DNA of 18,539 nt from Spirochaetota bacterium (GTDB taxonomy: Bacteria > Spirochaetota > B62-G9 > DRHN01), in assembly GCA_023136305.1 (NCBI GenBank), contig JAGLSF010000007.1, positions 1-18,539 on the forward strand, read 5' to 3'. The translations under genes and the position numbers were made by a program. Shown here one piece after another: positions 1 through 7,748 of the stretch. How positions within the stretch are numbered: position 1 is the first letter of the stretch; each line of letters opens with the position of its first letter. The notes under the pieces are model-generated. The model was not told where the DNA came from. It saw only the letters and a program-made list of their open reading frames with translations, and did no database searches.

Positions 1-9
1 TCCTCCTTT
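1..9 (-). promoter_or_regulatory. Possible ribosome binding site for a gene beyond the left edge
   Basis: Read on the minus strand this is AAAGGAGGA, a near-perfect Shine-Dalgarno sequence, lying just downstream of the proA stop. The simplest reading is that it serves a gene starting just outside the window, continuing the proBA transcript. An alternative is that the ATG at 20-22 (minus) opens a reading frame that runs off the edge, in which case this stretch is coding. In many bacteria nadD follows proA, but nothing in the window confirms that. Confidence 0.35.
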
Positions 10-32
10 TCTATTTGTCATGCTCTTTGCGC

Positions 33-1280
33 CTAGGGACGAACCTGTCCATTGCCTAGTACTATCCATTTATAGGTAGTGAGCTCCTTAAGCCCCATGG
101 GACCTCGGGCGTGGAGCTTGTCCGTACTTATTCCGATTTCAGCGCCGAGACCAAAAACTCCGCCATCGCTGAGGCGGGTGGATGCATTCACCATGACGAC
201 GGCTGAATCAACAAGTGAAACAAAACGCTCGATGTTTTCAATACTGTTCGAGAGAATGCCATCAGTGTGGCTGCTTCCGTATCGCTCAATGTGCTCGATA
301 GCGTCATCCAGCGAATCGACAATTTTAACCGAGAGCCTCATATCGAGATACTCGGTAAAGAAGTCTTCCTCATGAGCTTCACCGATATCGGTCAGTATCT
401 CCCTCGTCCTGGCACAGCCCCTGAGCTCGACATCCCCGAGACGCTCCCGTATACGCGGCAGGAAGAGGGACGCAACCTTCTCATGGACGAGAAGCGTTTC
501 GAGGGCGTTACAGGTTGCGGGCCGCTGCACCTTGGCGTTGTGCACGACCTCTTTGGCCATGAGCAGGTCGCAATCCTCATCTACGAAGAGATGACACACA
601 CCCTTGAAATGCTTTATAACCGGGACTGTCGCCTCATCAACCACTCGTTTAATGAGGGATTCCCCACCCCGCGGTATGATCAGATCAACAAAACGGTTCT
701 GCCGTACAAGCGCACTCACACCGGTGTGTTCGCTTCGTTCAACGAGCTGAACAGAGTTTTCCGGAAGACCGGCCCGGGACAGCCCCTCCCTGATGATCGA
801 CACGAGAGCTCTGTTGCTCGACAGTGCATCGCTTCCTCCCCTGAGCACGACGCTGTTTCCCGACTTGAGGCAGAGGGCCGCCGAATCAACGGTTACATTG
901 GGACGGGACTCGAATATCATAGCCACCACACCGATGGGGACCCGAACCTTTTCGAGGAGGAATCCCTGTGGCCGCCGTAAGCCAGCAATCTCACCGATCG
1001 GGTCCTCCATGGCAGCGATCTCTTTCAGCGAGGTGACCATGTCCTGTATGCGGGACTCGTTCAGAGTGAGCCTGTCAAGAAAGGCTTTCGAAAGACCCGC
1101 CTTCCTTCCCTGCTCACAGTCGATCCCATTCTCACGGATTATTTCATCTCCGCGTGTATCGATACCCTGTGCAATACTCTCGAGGGCGTTGTTCTTCTGC
1201 ATCGCACTGACGGAGCGGAGTATAATTGATGCCTCTTTCGCCTCACGGCATAAGGATTCGATGTATGTCTCTATATCCAT
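33..1280 (-). CDS. proA: Glutamate-5-semialdehyde (gamma-glutamyl phosphate) dehydrogenase
   Basis: This enzyme carries out the second step of proline synthesis in the cytoplasm: NADPH-dependent reduction of gamma-glutamyl phosphate to glutamate 5-semialdehyde, which cyclises to pyrroline-5-carboxylate. The 415-residue length is normal for ProA. Visible family signatures are RVPIGVVAMIFESRPNVT (residues 113-130), SGNSVVLRGG (140-149), and the catalytic cysteine Cys257 in RPATCNALETLLVH (253-266). The C-terminal part has the expected GLGAEIGISTDKLHARGP segment. The ATG at 1280 has GGAGAAGG a few bases upstream. It follows proB by 11 bp, so the two are almost certainly co-transcribed and translated together. 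No unusual feature is seen. Confidence 0.97.
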   Translation of the reverse strand: MDIETYIESLCREAKEASIILRSVSAMQKNNALESIAQGIDTRGDEIIRENGIDCEQGRKAGLSKAFLDRLTLNESRIQDMVTSLKEIAAMEDPIGEIAGLRRPQGFLLEKVRVPIGVVAMIFESRPNVTVDSAALCLKSGNSVVLRGGSDALSSNRALVSIIREGLSRAGLPENSVQLVERSEHTGVSALVRQNRFVDLIIPRGGESLIKRVVDEATVPVIKHFKGVCHLFVDEDCDLLMAKEVVHNAKVQRPATCNALETLLVHEKVASLFLPRIRERLGDVELRGCARTREILTDIGEAHEEDFFTEYLDMRLSVKIVDSLDDAIEHIERYGSSHTDGILSNSIENIERFVSLVDSAVVMVNASTRLSDGGVFGLGAEIGISTDKLHARGPMGLKELTTYKWIVLGNGQVRP

Positions 1281-1291
1281 GAACCTTCTCC

Positions 1292-2416
1292 CTATACAAG
1301 GATTACCATGTTGTCTCGGTGGACGATCTCGTCGAAATAGGATTTAGTGCCCAGCACCTCGGGTATTTGCCTCGTGTTTAGGCCCTTGATGAGATTGATC
1401 TCGTCACTGGAAAAATTACTTAAGCCCCTAGCAATTTCCCTGCGCTCCTCATTCTGAATGGACACGTTGCTACCTATCCTGAAATCTCCGACGACCTCTC
1501 TGACACCGGCTGGAAGCAGCGATTTCTTGTCCGAAACGATTGCCGCTTCACCGCCGCGGTCGATGATGATAGTGCCTTCGGTTTTCGGATTGAAGGCGAT
1601 CCATTTCTTTCTGCCCCTGAGTTTCCTCGCAGCAGGAATGAAGTAGGTCCCAACGGGATCTCCCGACAGGAGCAAGGGCAGATCGATGCTCTTTCCGTTC
1701 GCAATGACGGTTCCTATGCCTCCCCTGGTCGCGATTTCGGCTGCTCGGAGCTTCGATTCCATACCACCTGAGGAGAGGGCCGATTCCTTGCTAAAAACCA
1801 TATTCCGGATATGGCTGGTGATACGGGGGACTTCATCGACAATCCGGGTACCGGCGTTTCCCCTCGGATCTTCCTCATACAGACCGTCGATATCTGTAAG
1901 TATGAGAAGGAGATCTGCATCAATCATGTTTGCGAGATGTGCTGCGAGAATGTCATTGTCGCCAAAGCGAATCTCCGAAAATGAGACCGTGTCATTCTCA
2001 TTGACAATTGGCACCACATTTTTTGACCAAAGGGCAAATATGGTGTTCCTGATATTCAGGTACCTTTTGCGGTTCTGAATATCCTCATAGGTGAGCAGAA
2101 TTTGGGCCGTCTCATGGCTGCTCTTTGCAAACTCGTCTTCATAGGCATGCATGAGCCTGCTCTGTCCCATTGCAGCTGCAGCCTGAAGCATATCAATCTG
2201 CCGCGGCCGCATGTCAGTCCCCATGCGGCTCAGTCCGAGGGCGATGGCTCCCGATGAAACGATGATGAACTCACGTCCCGGCAGCGTCATTGATATCTGC
2301 TCCACCAGTGTGGCGATGGTAGCATAGGAGAGCCTGTTGTCCTCCTCCTCTGTCAGCACCCTCGTTCCTATCTTGACGACGATACGCCTCGAATCGCGCA
2401 CGAGATCCCGTGCCAT
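1292..2416 (-). CDS. proB: Glutamate 5-kinase with C-terminal PUA domain
   Basis: ProB phosphorylates glutamate with ATP to give gamma-glutamyl phosphate, the first and feedback-controlled step of proline synthesis; the unstable product is passed to ProA, encoded next. The 374-residue protein has the amino-acid kinase fold: RRIVVKIGTRVL near residues 10-21, SSGAIALGLSRMG (54-66), the substrate-binding VNENDTVSF followed by FGDNDILAAHLA in the 140-165 region, and LTDIDGLYEEDP. The last ~95 residues fit a PUA domain, as in the long (E. coli-type) ProB. The ATG at 2416 has GGAG six bases upstream. It begins 81 bp after the response regulator-phosphatase gene, the longest gap in the block downstream of rnfC, so an internal promoter for proBA is possible, although no convincing one was found. 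Confidence 0.97.
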   Translation of the reverse strand: MARDLVRDSRRIVVKIGTRVLTEEEDNRLSYATIATLVEQISMTLPGREFIIVSSGAIALGLSRMGTDMRPRQIDMLQAAAAMGQSRLMHAYEDEFAKSSHETAQILLTYEDIQNRKRYLNIRNTIFALWSKNVVPIVNENDTVSFSEIRFGDNDILAAHLANMIDADLLLILTDIDGLYEEDPRGNAGTRIVDEVPRITSHIRNMVFSKESALSSGGMESKLRAAEIATRGGIGTVIANGKSIDLPLLLSGDPVGTYFIPAARKLRGRKKWIAFNPKTEGTIIIDRGGEAAIVSDKKSLLPAGVREVVGDFRIGSNVSIQNEERREIARGLSNFSSDEINLIKGLNTRQIPEVLGTKSYFDEIVHRDNMVILV

Positions 2417-2497
2417 GGCTATCTCCGGAAATTCCTTGTTCGGTGAGAATTTACCTCATTACAGACCGGGTGAGAAGTATATGTTGCGCATGGGTTC

Positions 2498-3757
2498 CTA
2501 ATTGGTAATTTGCATGGCGAGCAGGGTAACATCGTCCCGTTCACCCTCTTTTCTCTTCCGATAACTCCTGATCATTCGATCAAGAGCCTCCTCCATATCA
2601 TCTCTCTGAAAGAGTGCATGCACGGTGTCGAAGTCAATTCGTCCTTTCCCGCGTGCAATATCGAGCAGGCCATCGGTGTACAGGAAGAGCGTATCGCCCG
2701 CATCGAGCTGATAGTGGTGCTCTTTATACTCCTCGTCCACTTCGAACCAGCCAATCGGAAACCCCTGTAATTCGATGGGCTCGAGCCTTCCATCGTTCCT
2801 CTTGATGACGGGGAGTGCGTGATGTCCCGCAATGGACACGGTCAGCTTCCTTTCCTGCAGTTCGAAGATACAGTACACGATGGTCACGAAGTAGGAGCCC
2901 TCACCGACCTTGTTCGCTATGAAACTTCGATTGAACTTGTGTAAAACTTCTCTCGGTTTGGCCACACTGTACCGACCGTTTCTAAGCACCCTCTTGGCAT
3001 GATGGGAAATCTCCTGCTTGAGAAAAACCGTTATCATGGCCGAGGGAACTCCGTGTCCTGAGACATCGGCGATAAAAAATCCCAAGGTGTTTTCATCGAT
3101 CTGGAAGACATTGTAAAAATCTCCACCGATGCGCTCACAGGGGACGTATCGTGCAAAAAAACTTACACCCTCCACGTTCGGCATCTTCTCGGGAAGCAGG
3201 CTTCGCTGAATCTTTGCCGCTGATTTTATATCAAGGAGGTGCTCCTCATTCTGATGCTTGATGACGCCAACCTTGTCCTCCACCATCCCCTCGAGACGGT
3301 TGGCATACTCCTTGAGCTCCCTGGTCTTGCTCTCCACGGCCTCTTCCAGCTTGTGTGTGTAATCGATCAGCACCTGCGTAGCGTTGCGCAGGTTGAGCTG
3401 AGTCTTTACACGTGCCCTGAGTTCTGCGGTAAGGGGTGGTTTCAGGAGGAAATCGTTCGCCCCGTTCTCCAGTGCAGCGATCTTCTCGTTCGTGTCGGAG
3501 ACAACGGTCAGGACGATGACGGGTATATCCTTCAGCTCTTCAGTGGTTCGAATCTCCCGGAGAACATCGAGACCGTGGCGTCTCGGCATCTTCAGATCGA
3601 GGAGTACGAGATCGGGTTTCTCTTTCAAAATTTTCTGGAATGCCTCATCGCCATCATGTGCTTCGATGATCTCATACCCCTGCCCCTCAAATCCCTTCTT
3701 GATGAGGTAAATCATGTCGAGATTGTCATCTGCGATGAGTATCTTGCTTTGATTCAA
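2498..3757 (-). CDS. Response regulator fused to a PP2C/SpoIIE-type serine phosphatase
   Basis: This is a two-part cytoplasmic signalling protein of 419 residues. Residues 1-122 are a CheY-like receiver with acidic Asp10/Asp11, phospho-acceptor Asp54 in LLDLKMP and Lys106 in LLKP. Residues ~125-185 are charged and heptad-like, probably a coiled-coil linker. Residues ~190-419 are an RsbU/SpoIIE-type PP2C domain with metal-binding aspartates in GGDFYNV (Asp213), DVSGHG (Asp231), LYTDGLLD (Asp362) and RDDVTLL (Asp408/409). Family knowledge: such proteins dephosphorylate anti-sigma-factor antagonists when their receiver is phosphorylated. No antagonist or anti-sigma kinase is encoded here, so the target is unknown. 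The start is TTG at 3757, with GAGGG about 11 bases upstream; no better in-frame start is seen. The gene lies between the gspN-like gene and proB. Confidence 0.92.
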   Translation of the reverse strand: MNQSKILIADDNLDMIYLIKKGFEGQGYEIIEAHDGDEAFQKILKEKPDLVLLDLKMPRRHGLDVLREIRTTEELKDIPVIVLTVVSDTNEKIAALENGANDFLLKPPLTAELRARVKTQLNLRNATQVLIDYTHKLEEAVESKTRELKEYANRLEGMVEDKVGVIKHQNEEHLLDIKSAAKIQRSLLPEKMPNVEGVSFFARYVPCERIGGDFYNVFQIDENTLGFFIADVSGHGVPSAMITVFLKQEISHHAKRVLRNGRYSVAKPREVLHKFNRSFIANKVGEGSYFVTIVYCIFELQERKLTVSIAGHHALPVIKRNDGRLEPIELQGFPIGWFEVDEEYKEHHYQLDAGDTLFLYTDGLLDIARGKGRIDFDTVHALFQRDDMEEALDRMIRSYRKRKEGERDDVTLLAMQITN

Positions 3758-3791
3758 AATGATTGATTCCCTCGCCCGTCAATTAAAACGA

Positions 3792-4562
3792 TCATAACCG
3801 CATGATACTGGCCCGCGGATTTGCCATACTGCCCTGTATTTTCATCTTCAGCGTTCCATCCCTGAAAAAGGAATCTATTATTGTTCGTAAATCGCCGTAT
3901 CTGTTGTAGAATTCTTCTGTCAGAATGATGCTCAGTACCATGTCGAGATTCTGAAACCCTAATCTTCCCTCGAGCTCTGATTTTACCACATCGGCACTGA
4001 GCACTCCCCTCTCCACCGAAAACCCCTCATCATCACCGTTGAGAAAGAGCTGAACCTGCTTGAGCCGGAGGTCGCTCAACTCGAACCCCGATATGAGTAC
4101 CCGTTCCACATCTGCACCGCCCGTCACAAACCGCAGGGATGTGACATGATTTCCCTCCACTCCTCGTATGAGAGGAAAGAGGCGAATCCTTGCGACAAGA
4201 TTGACGGAAGCCCCGGAAATATCGATCCACTGGCTCCGGAAACCAACGCCGCTTCCGCTTAACTCCAATGATTTCTGCCCTGAGAATGAGATAAGTTTGA
4301 GTTGCAGCAGCAGATCATCAAAGCTCACAACAAAGGTAGCGTCTTCATGCACGATGCGTACATCACGCATATGCATCTTGAAGGGGTATCGGTAGAACAC
4401 CTGCCCGACTGTCAACCCGGTCCCATATTGCGACTGGAGGGTACGGTCTGCCCTCGAGATGAATGCATGGTAGGGAAGGTTGAGCAGAGTGAATACTGAA
4501 AGCAGGTATAGCCCGGCCAGGGAGGCAAGTACAACAATGAGTATTTTCTTTATGTTTGCCAT
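3792..4562 (-). CDS. GspN-like inner-membrane protein (type II secretion-associated), tentative
   Basis: The 256-residue protein has one N-terminal membrane anchor (about residues 6-28) followed by a periplasmic, beta-rich domain with repeated amphipathic segments ending in MKIQGSMANPRASIMRL. This layout, and the early segment GLTVGQVFYRYPFKMHMRDV, resembles the GspN family annotated in deltaproteobacteria, which itself resembles AsmA/DUF-type membrane proteins that handle lipid or help type II secretion. No other gsp gene is present in the window, so a role in secretion is not supported by context. It sits 19 bp after the RseC-family gene and 34 bp before the response regulator-phosphatase, so it is probably co-transcribed with rnf. 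The ATG at 4562 has a weak Shine-Dalgarno. Identification rests on general resemblance; an AsmA-like or unknown membrane protein is the alternative. Confidence 0.5.
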   Translation of the reverse strand: MANIKKILIVVLASLAGLYLLSVFTLLNLPYHAFISRADRTLQSQYGTGLTVGQVFYRYPFKMHMRDVRIVHEDATFVVSFDDLLLQLKLISFSGQKSLELSGSGVGFRSQWIDISGASVNLVARIRLFPLIRGVEGNHVTSLRFVTGGADVERVLISGFELSDLRLKQVQLFLNGDDEGFSVERGVLSADVVKSELEGRLGFQNLDMVLSIILTEEFYNRYGDLRTIIDSFFRDGTLKMKIQGSMANPRASIMRL

Positions 4563-4581
4563 TTCGGTTCTACAGGTACGG

Positions 4582-5019
4582 TCATTTCGGCTCTTTTATG
4601 TACACCCGGAAGCGTTTATCCTTCTCCTTCATTCTGTCGTAGAGCCGGATGGGGACAAATGAGACAAAGAGAAACACCAGCGATGTCAACGCCGGGAAAA
4701 GCTCCTCTTTGCCGGGAATTATCCAGGGCCGGAAGAGAAATTTACCGGCATAGTAACCAAGTATGAGACTGACAAGAGGGATGAGATAGAGGATAAAAGC
4801 GGATTGAACGATTATTCCGGGGCGGAAACCGAGCACGACATGATCACCGATATCGATCCGCCTCGAATAGGAGGCCTCAACGATCATTTCAGTATCAGAG
4901 ATTGGGATGCAGAGTCGACAGCGTTCGCAGCCCTTTCCTGCCTCTATTCTGACAGTTGCCCTGTTGCCGTGCAGCGCAGTTACTTCGCCTTCCTCTCCGT
5001 GAACGCCCTTTCCAAACAT
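4582..5019 (-). CDS. rseC: RseC/MucC-family membrane redox protein
   Basis: A 145-residue protein with the RseC layout: a small N-terminal cytoplasmic domain with cysteines in KGCERCRLC (about residues 29-37), then two close membrane helices (about residues 70-93 and 105-124) and a short basic tail. The opening EEGEVTALHGNRATVRIE is typical of the family. In E. coli RseC acts with the Rsx (Rnf) complex to reduce SoxR and is a positive modulator of sigma-E; the family's biochemical role is otherwise poorly defined. Here it lies 28 bp downstream of rnfB in the same orientation, which fits a function tied to Rnf rather than to sigma-E, since no rpoE or rseA/B is present. The ATG at 5019 is preceded by AAGGGTTGAGAGG. 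Confidence 0.8.
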   Translation of the reverse strand: MFGKGVHGEEGEVTALHGNRATVRIEAGKGCERCRLCIPISDTEMIVEASYSRRIDIGDHVVLGFRPGIIVQSAFILYLIPLVSLILGYYAGKFLFRPWIIPGKEELFPALTSLVFLFVSFVPIRLYDRMKEKDKRFRVYIKEPK

Positions 5020-5047
5020 CCTCTCAACCCTTGGTATGCTTCATACT

Positions 5048-5884
5048 TCAATTCCGGGCTTTCTCTTTTTCAAACCCGGGAACCGGCTCTGAAACCCGTA
5101 TCACCTTGGTTGGACAGCGCTCGATTGCCTTGAGTGGGTCCTTGTGTACACTATAATCAATGACGGCGAGATTATCAACCACCATCACCGCACCGGTATC
5201 GTCATCCTTTTCGCAGAGCTTGCATGCAATACAGCCAGCTGAACAGATCTTGCGAACCACAGGGCCCTTGTCCTGTGACCTGCAGTACACATGAATCGTC
5301 TCATCCGCATCGGTCAGGCCCATAATATTTCTTGGACAGGCCTTCACACATTCACCGCAGCCTGTGCACTTCTCGAGAATGACGACGGGAAGACCGTTCT
5401 CATCCATGTACATTGCATCAAAGGGGCAGGCATCGACACAGTCCCCGTACCCGATACACGAGTAGAGGCAGGCCTTATCGCCGCCAACTATGTGTGCCGC
5501 CTCGCAGGTTCGCACGCCCACGTACACCTTGTCACGTACCGCCTCTTTGAGCCCGCCGCTGCAAAAAACCCGCGCCTTCTTCGGTGTTTCAGCCTCGGCC
5601 TCCTCGCCCCCCAGTATCTGCGCGAGCTGGGCCGCTACCTCCTGTCCTCCCGGCCTGCATCCGGAGACGCTTATCTTCCCTTCGGCAACGGCAGCCGCAA
5701 ATCCACTGCACCCGGCAAAGCCGCAGGCACCGCAATTGATTCCCGGAAGGGCCGCCAGGGCCCGCTCCACCCGGGGGTCCTCCTTCACGGCGAGTTTCTT
5801 ATCCGCAACAACAAGTATAAGGGACAGTATCAGGCCAATCCCGCCCATGCTGGCGACCGAGATGATCAGTACCGCTATTCCCAT
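5048..5884 (-). CDS. rnfB: Rnf complex ferredoxin subunit RnfB
   Basis: RnfB is the multi-cluster iron-sulfur subunit that takes electrons from reduced ferredoxin and passes them into the Rnf ion pump at the cytoplasmic face. The 278-residue protein has an N-terminal membrane helix (about 4-27), then the diagnostic cysteine set Cys51, Cys54, Cys59, Cys76 (GINCGACGFAGC). Two ferredoxin-type clusters follow: Cys139, 143, 149, 153 and CTGCGECVKACP (Cys173-183). A further set, Cys201, 214, 218, 221, 224 and 257, supports additional [4Fe-4S] binding, as in the long RnfB proteins of anaerobes. The ATG at 5884 has GGAGGAG upstream. It is the last of the six rnf genes, 14 bp after rnfA and followed by the RseC-family gene. 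Confidence 0.96.
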   Translation of the reverse strand: MGIAVLIISVASMGGIGLILSLILVVADKKLAVKEDPRVERALAALPGINCGACGFAGCSGFAAAVAEGKISVSGCRPGGQEVAAQLAQILGGEEAEAETPKKARVFCSGGLKEAVRDKVYVGVRTCEAAHIVGGDKACLYSCIGYGDCVDACPFDAMYMDENGLPVVILEKCTGCGECVKACPRNIMGLTDADETIHVYCRSQDKGPVVRKICSAGCIACKLCEKDDDTGAVMVVDNLAVIDYSVHKDPLKAIERCPTKVIRVSEPVPGFEKEKARN

Positions 5885-5898
5885 GATTCTCCTCCACC

Positions 5899-6477
5899 CT
5901 AGACAGAGATAAGCCCTGCAAAACCCATAAACGCGAGGGCGAGCAGGCCGGCAATAATCAGTGTAATGGCAGCCCCCTTCAGGGGCTCAGGTACATCGGC
6001 GAGATCAAGTTCCTCTCTGATACCTGCCATAATGACGAGCGCAAGTGTGAAACCCAGACCGGCACCGATGCCGAATACGATATTCTCAATGAAGGAGTAG
6101 GCCCGGAGGGCACCAAACAGAGCAAGACCGAGAATGGCGCAGTTCGTCGTAATAAGGGGAAGGTATATACCGAGGGCGTCGTAGAGGGTCTTCGAGGTCT
6201 TCCGTATGAACATCTCCACGAACTGCACGAGTGCGGCAATCACGATGATAAATGATACGTACTGCAGGAAGGGAACGTTGAATGCAATCAGTATATAATT
6301 GTTGATTAACCAGGTTATGGCCGCTGACAGCGTGAGAACGAAGGTAACGGCAAATCCCATGCTCACCGAAGACTCTATGCGTTCGGACACACCGATAAAG
6401 GGGCAGATACCCAGGAAATAGGAGAGTACGAAGTTATTCACCAGCACGGCGGATATGAAGATAAGAATGACTTCCAC
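5899..6477 (-). CDS. rnfA: Rnf complex membrane subunit RnfA
   Basis: RnfA is a six-helix integral membrane subunit that, with RnfE, forms the core of the ion-translocating Rnf complex. The conserved start VEVILIFISAVLVNNFVLSY and the segment LGICPFIGVSE are clear, as are TTNCAILGLALFG in the centre and the hydrophobic end LALAFMGFAGLISV. I chose a GTG start at 6477 because GGAGG lies six bases upstream and it gives 192 residues, close to the usual ~193. A longer reading frame to 6612 would add 45 residues, overlap rnfE and is not plausible. It begins 29 bp after the rnfE stop, and an imperfect palindrome spans that junction (see 6493-6520). Confidence 0.95.
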   Translation of the reverse strand: MEVILIFISAVLVNNFVLSYFLGICPFIGVSERIESSVSMGFAVTFVLTLSAAITWLINNYILIAFNVPFLQYVSFIIVIAALVQFVEMFIRKTSKTLYDALGIYLPLITTNCAILGLALFGALRAYSFIENIVFGIGAGLGFTLALVIMAGIREELDLADVPEPLKGAAITLIIAGLLALAFMGFAGLISV

Positions 6478-6492
6478 AGTGAACCTCCATCT

Positions 6493-6520
6493 AGCGCTTG
6501 CGCGAGCTAGCGTGAGCGCT
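6493..6520 (-). repeat. Imperfect palindrome across the rnfE-rnfA junction
   Basis: Twenty-eight bases read almost the same on both strands: 11 of 14 symmetric pairs match, with outer 6-base arms AGCGCT at both ends. It includes the rnfE stop codon (6507-6509) and ends 4 bases before the GGAGG that serves the GTG start of rnfA. In RNA it could form a hairpin that affects coupling of rnfE and rnfA translation. No U-run follows, so it is not a terminator. Chance formation is possible. Confidence 0.4.
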
Positions 6521-7136
6521 TTTCCTTCAATCTCTTGTCGATACTGTTCTTGACACCCAGCAGGAGTCCCAGCGTTATGAACGCACCGGGAGGCAGCAGC
6601 ATAACGATCCACGGTTCGAATCCTTCGCCAAGAACCGGATGACCGAAGAAGGTGCGCATTCCCAGGACCTCACGTATACCGCCCAGTATGATGAGTGTTA
6701 TGGTGAAGCCGAAGCTGACTCCGAGGGCGTCGACCACTGAGAGGAACACTCCTTTCTTCGAGGCAAAGGCCTCTGCCCTGCCCAGGATGATACAGTTCAC
6801 CACGATAAGGGGGATGAAGGGACCGAGTGCCTTGCTCAGGTCGAGCAGAAATGCCTTGAGGAACAGGTCAACCATGGTCACAAAGGTTGCTATGATAACG
6901 ATGAATACAGGTATCCGTACCTGTTTTGGGATGATGTTGCGAACGATGGACACGATGAGGCTCGAACAGGTGAGCACGAATACAACGGCAAGACCCATGG
7001 TCAGCCCATTAATGACAGACGTTGTTACCGCGAGTGTGGGGCACATGCCGAGCAGCATGACAAGTATGGGGTTCTCTTTCCAGAATCCCTTCACGAATTC
7101 AACACCCACGCTTTTCCTGTCATCTTTTGCAGCCAT
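6507..7136 (-). CDS. rnfE: Rnf complex membrane subunit RnfE
   Basis: RnfE is the six-helix paralogue of RnfA and pairs with it in the membrane core of the Rnf pump. Typical segments are NPILVMLLGMCPTLAVTTS near the start, VNCIILGRAEAFASK in the centre, and GGIREVLG followed by LLPPGAFITLGLLLG near the end, finishing in the basic tail DKRLKEKRSR. I prefer the ATG at 7136 (209 residues) because GGAGGAG lies just upstream and the protein then begins MAAKDDRKSVGVEFVKGFW, as is usual for RnfE. The reading frame extends to 7166 (219 residues), but the two earlier ATGs have no Shine-Dalgarno. It lies 63 bp after rnfG. Confidence 0.95.
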   Translation of the reverse strand: MAAKDDRKSVGVEFVKGFWKENPILVMLLGMCPTLAVTTSVINGLTMGLAVVFVLTCSSLIVSIVRNIIPKQVRIPVFIVIIATFVTMVDLFLKAFLLDLSKALGPFIPLIVVNCIILGRAEAFASKKGVFLSVVDALGVSFGFTITLIILGGIREVLGMRTFFGHPVLGEGFEPWIVMLLPPGAFITLGLLLGVKNSIDKRLKEKRSR

Positions 7137-7199
7137 GACTCCTCCAACCAGCATAACAATTGTCATTCAGATCAGCATCTGCAGGTGCAGGTACCGGTT

Positions 7200-7748
7200 T
7201 TATAGGATCTCCCTGAACTTCACGATGTTTCTGTTGATGATTGTCACCACTGAACGCGAAGAAATCGTTGCTCCGGTTACGGCCTGTATATCTGTATCTT
7301 TGTCCGGAGCCTGATTCTTCACATATCCAACGGCTGGCTCGGTTTTGATTCCCTGAAACTGGTCCTGAAAGACCTGCTCACTGATTCGCCCTCCCAGCCC
7401 GGGTGTTTCAACCTGCTCAAGAATGCTGATGCCTGTAATCTCGGACAGGTCAGGTGTGAGACCCACCATAAGCTTGATAACACCCTGATAGCCGTTTCCC
7501 TTTGCCGGTAATGCGTATCCCACAACGAATCCCGATGCATCCTTGCACTCGAAATACTTCATTTCTCCCTCAATTCTCTCTTCATAGGAATCAATGCCGG
7601 GTACGACATTGAGTATTGAGCGCCTCTCCTCTTCGAGCATATTAGCCTCGATGAGCGGGGCGCTGATGAGGTATACGAGAGAGAGAACACCACCGGAAAT
7701 GCAGGCGAACAGTGTCATAATGAGCAACATCTTGAGTCGTCTATTCAT
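7200..7748 (-). CDS. rnfG: Rnf complex flavoprotein subunit RnfG
   Basis: RnfG is a periplasmic-facing subunit with one N-terminal membrane helix (about residues 8-30) and an FMN-binding domain. It carries ETPGLGGRI (114-122) and the flavinylation motif TGATISS, in which Thr161 should carry covalently bound FMN attached by ApbE. Length (182 residues) is normal. Its ATG overlaps the rnfD stop by 4 bases (ATGA), indicating translational coupling. No apbE gene is present in this window, so the flavin transferase must be encoded elsewhere. Confidence 0.95.
   Translation of the reverse strand: MNRRLKMLLIMTLFACISGGVLSLVYLISAPLIEANMLEEERRSILNVVPGIDSYEERIEGEMKYFECKDASGFVVGYALPAKGNGYQGVIKLMVGLTPDLSEITGISILEQVETPGLGGRISEQVFQDQFQGIKTEPAVGYVKNQAPDKDTDIQAVTGATISSRSVVTIINRNIVKFREIL

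Noticed and set aside
267..980. 237-codon open frame on the plus strand, opposite proA
   Set aside because: It is fully antisense to proA, whose protein is clearly conserved; its translation resembles no family and has no ribosome site of note.
2442..2476. Two direct copies of GGTGAGAA (2442-2449 and 2469-2476) ahead of proB
   Set aside because: Eight bases is too short to distinguish an operator from chance without comparison with relatives.
6612..6624. GGTTCGAATCC, which resembles a tRNA T-loop
   Set aside because: It lies inside the rnfE coding sequence and no matching acceptor, D-arm or anticodon stem is found around it.
6652..7314. 220-codon open frame on the plus strand, opposite rnfE and rnfG
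   Set aside because: Antisense shadow of two conserved membrane proteins; composition rich in Met, Thr and Ser is typical of such shadows.
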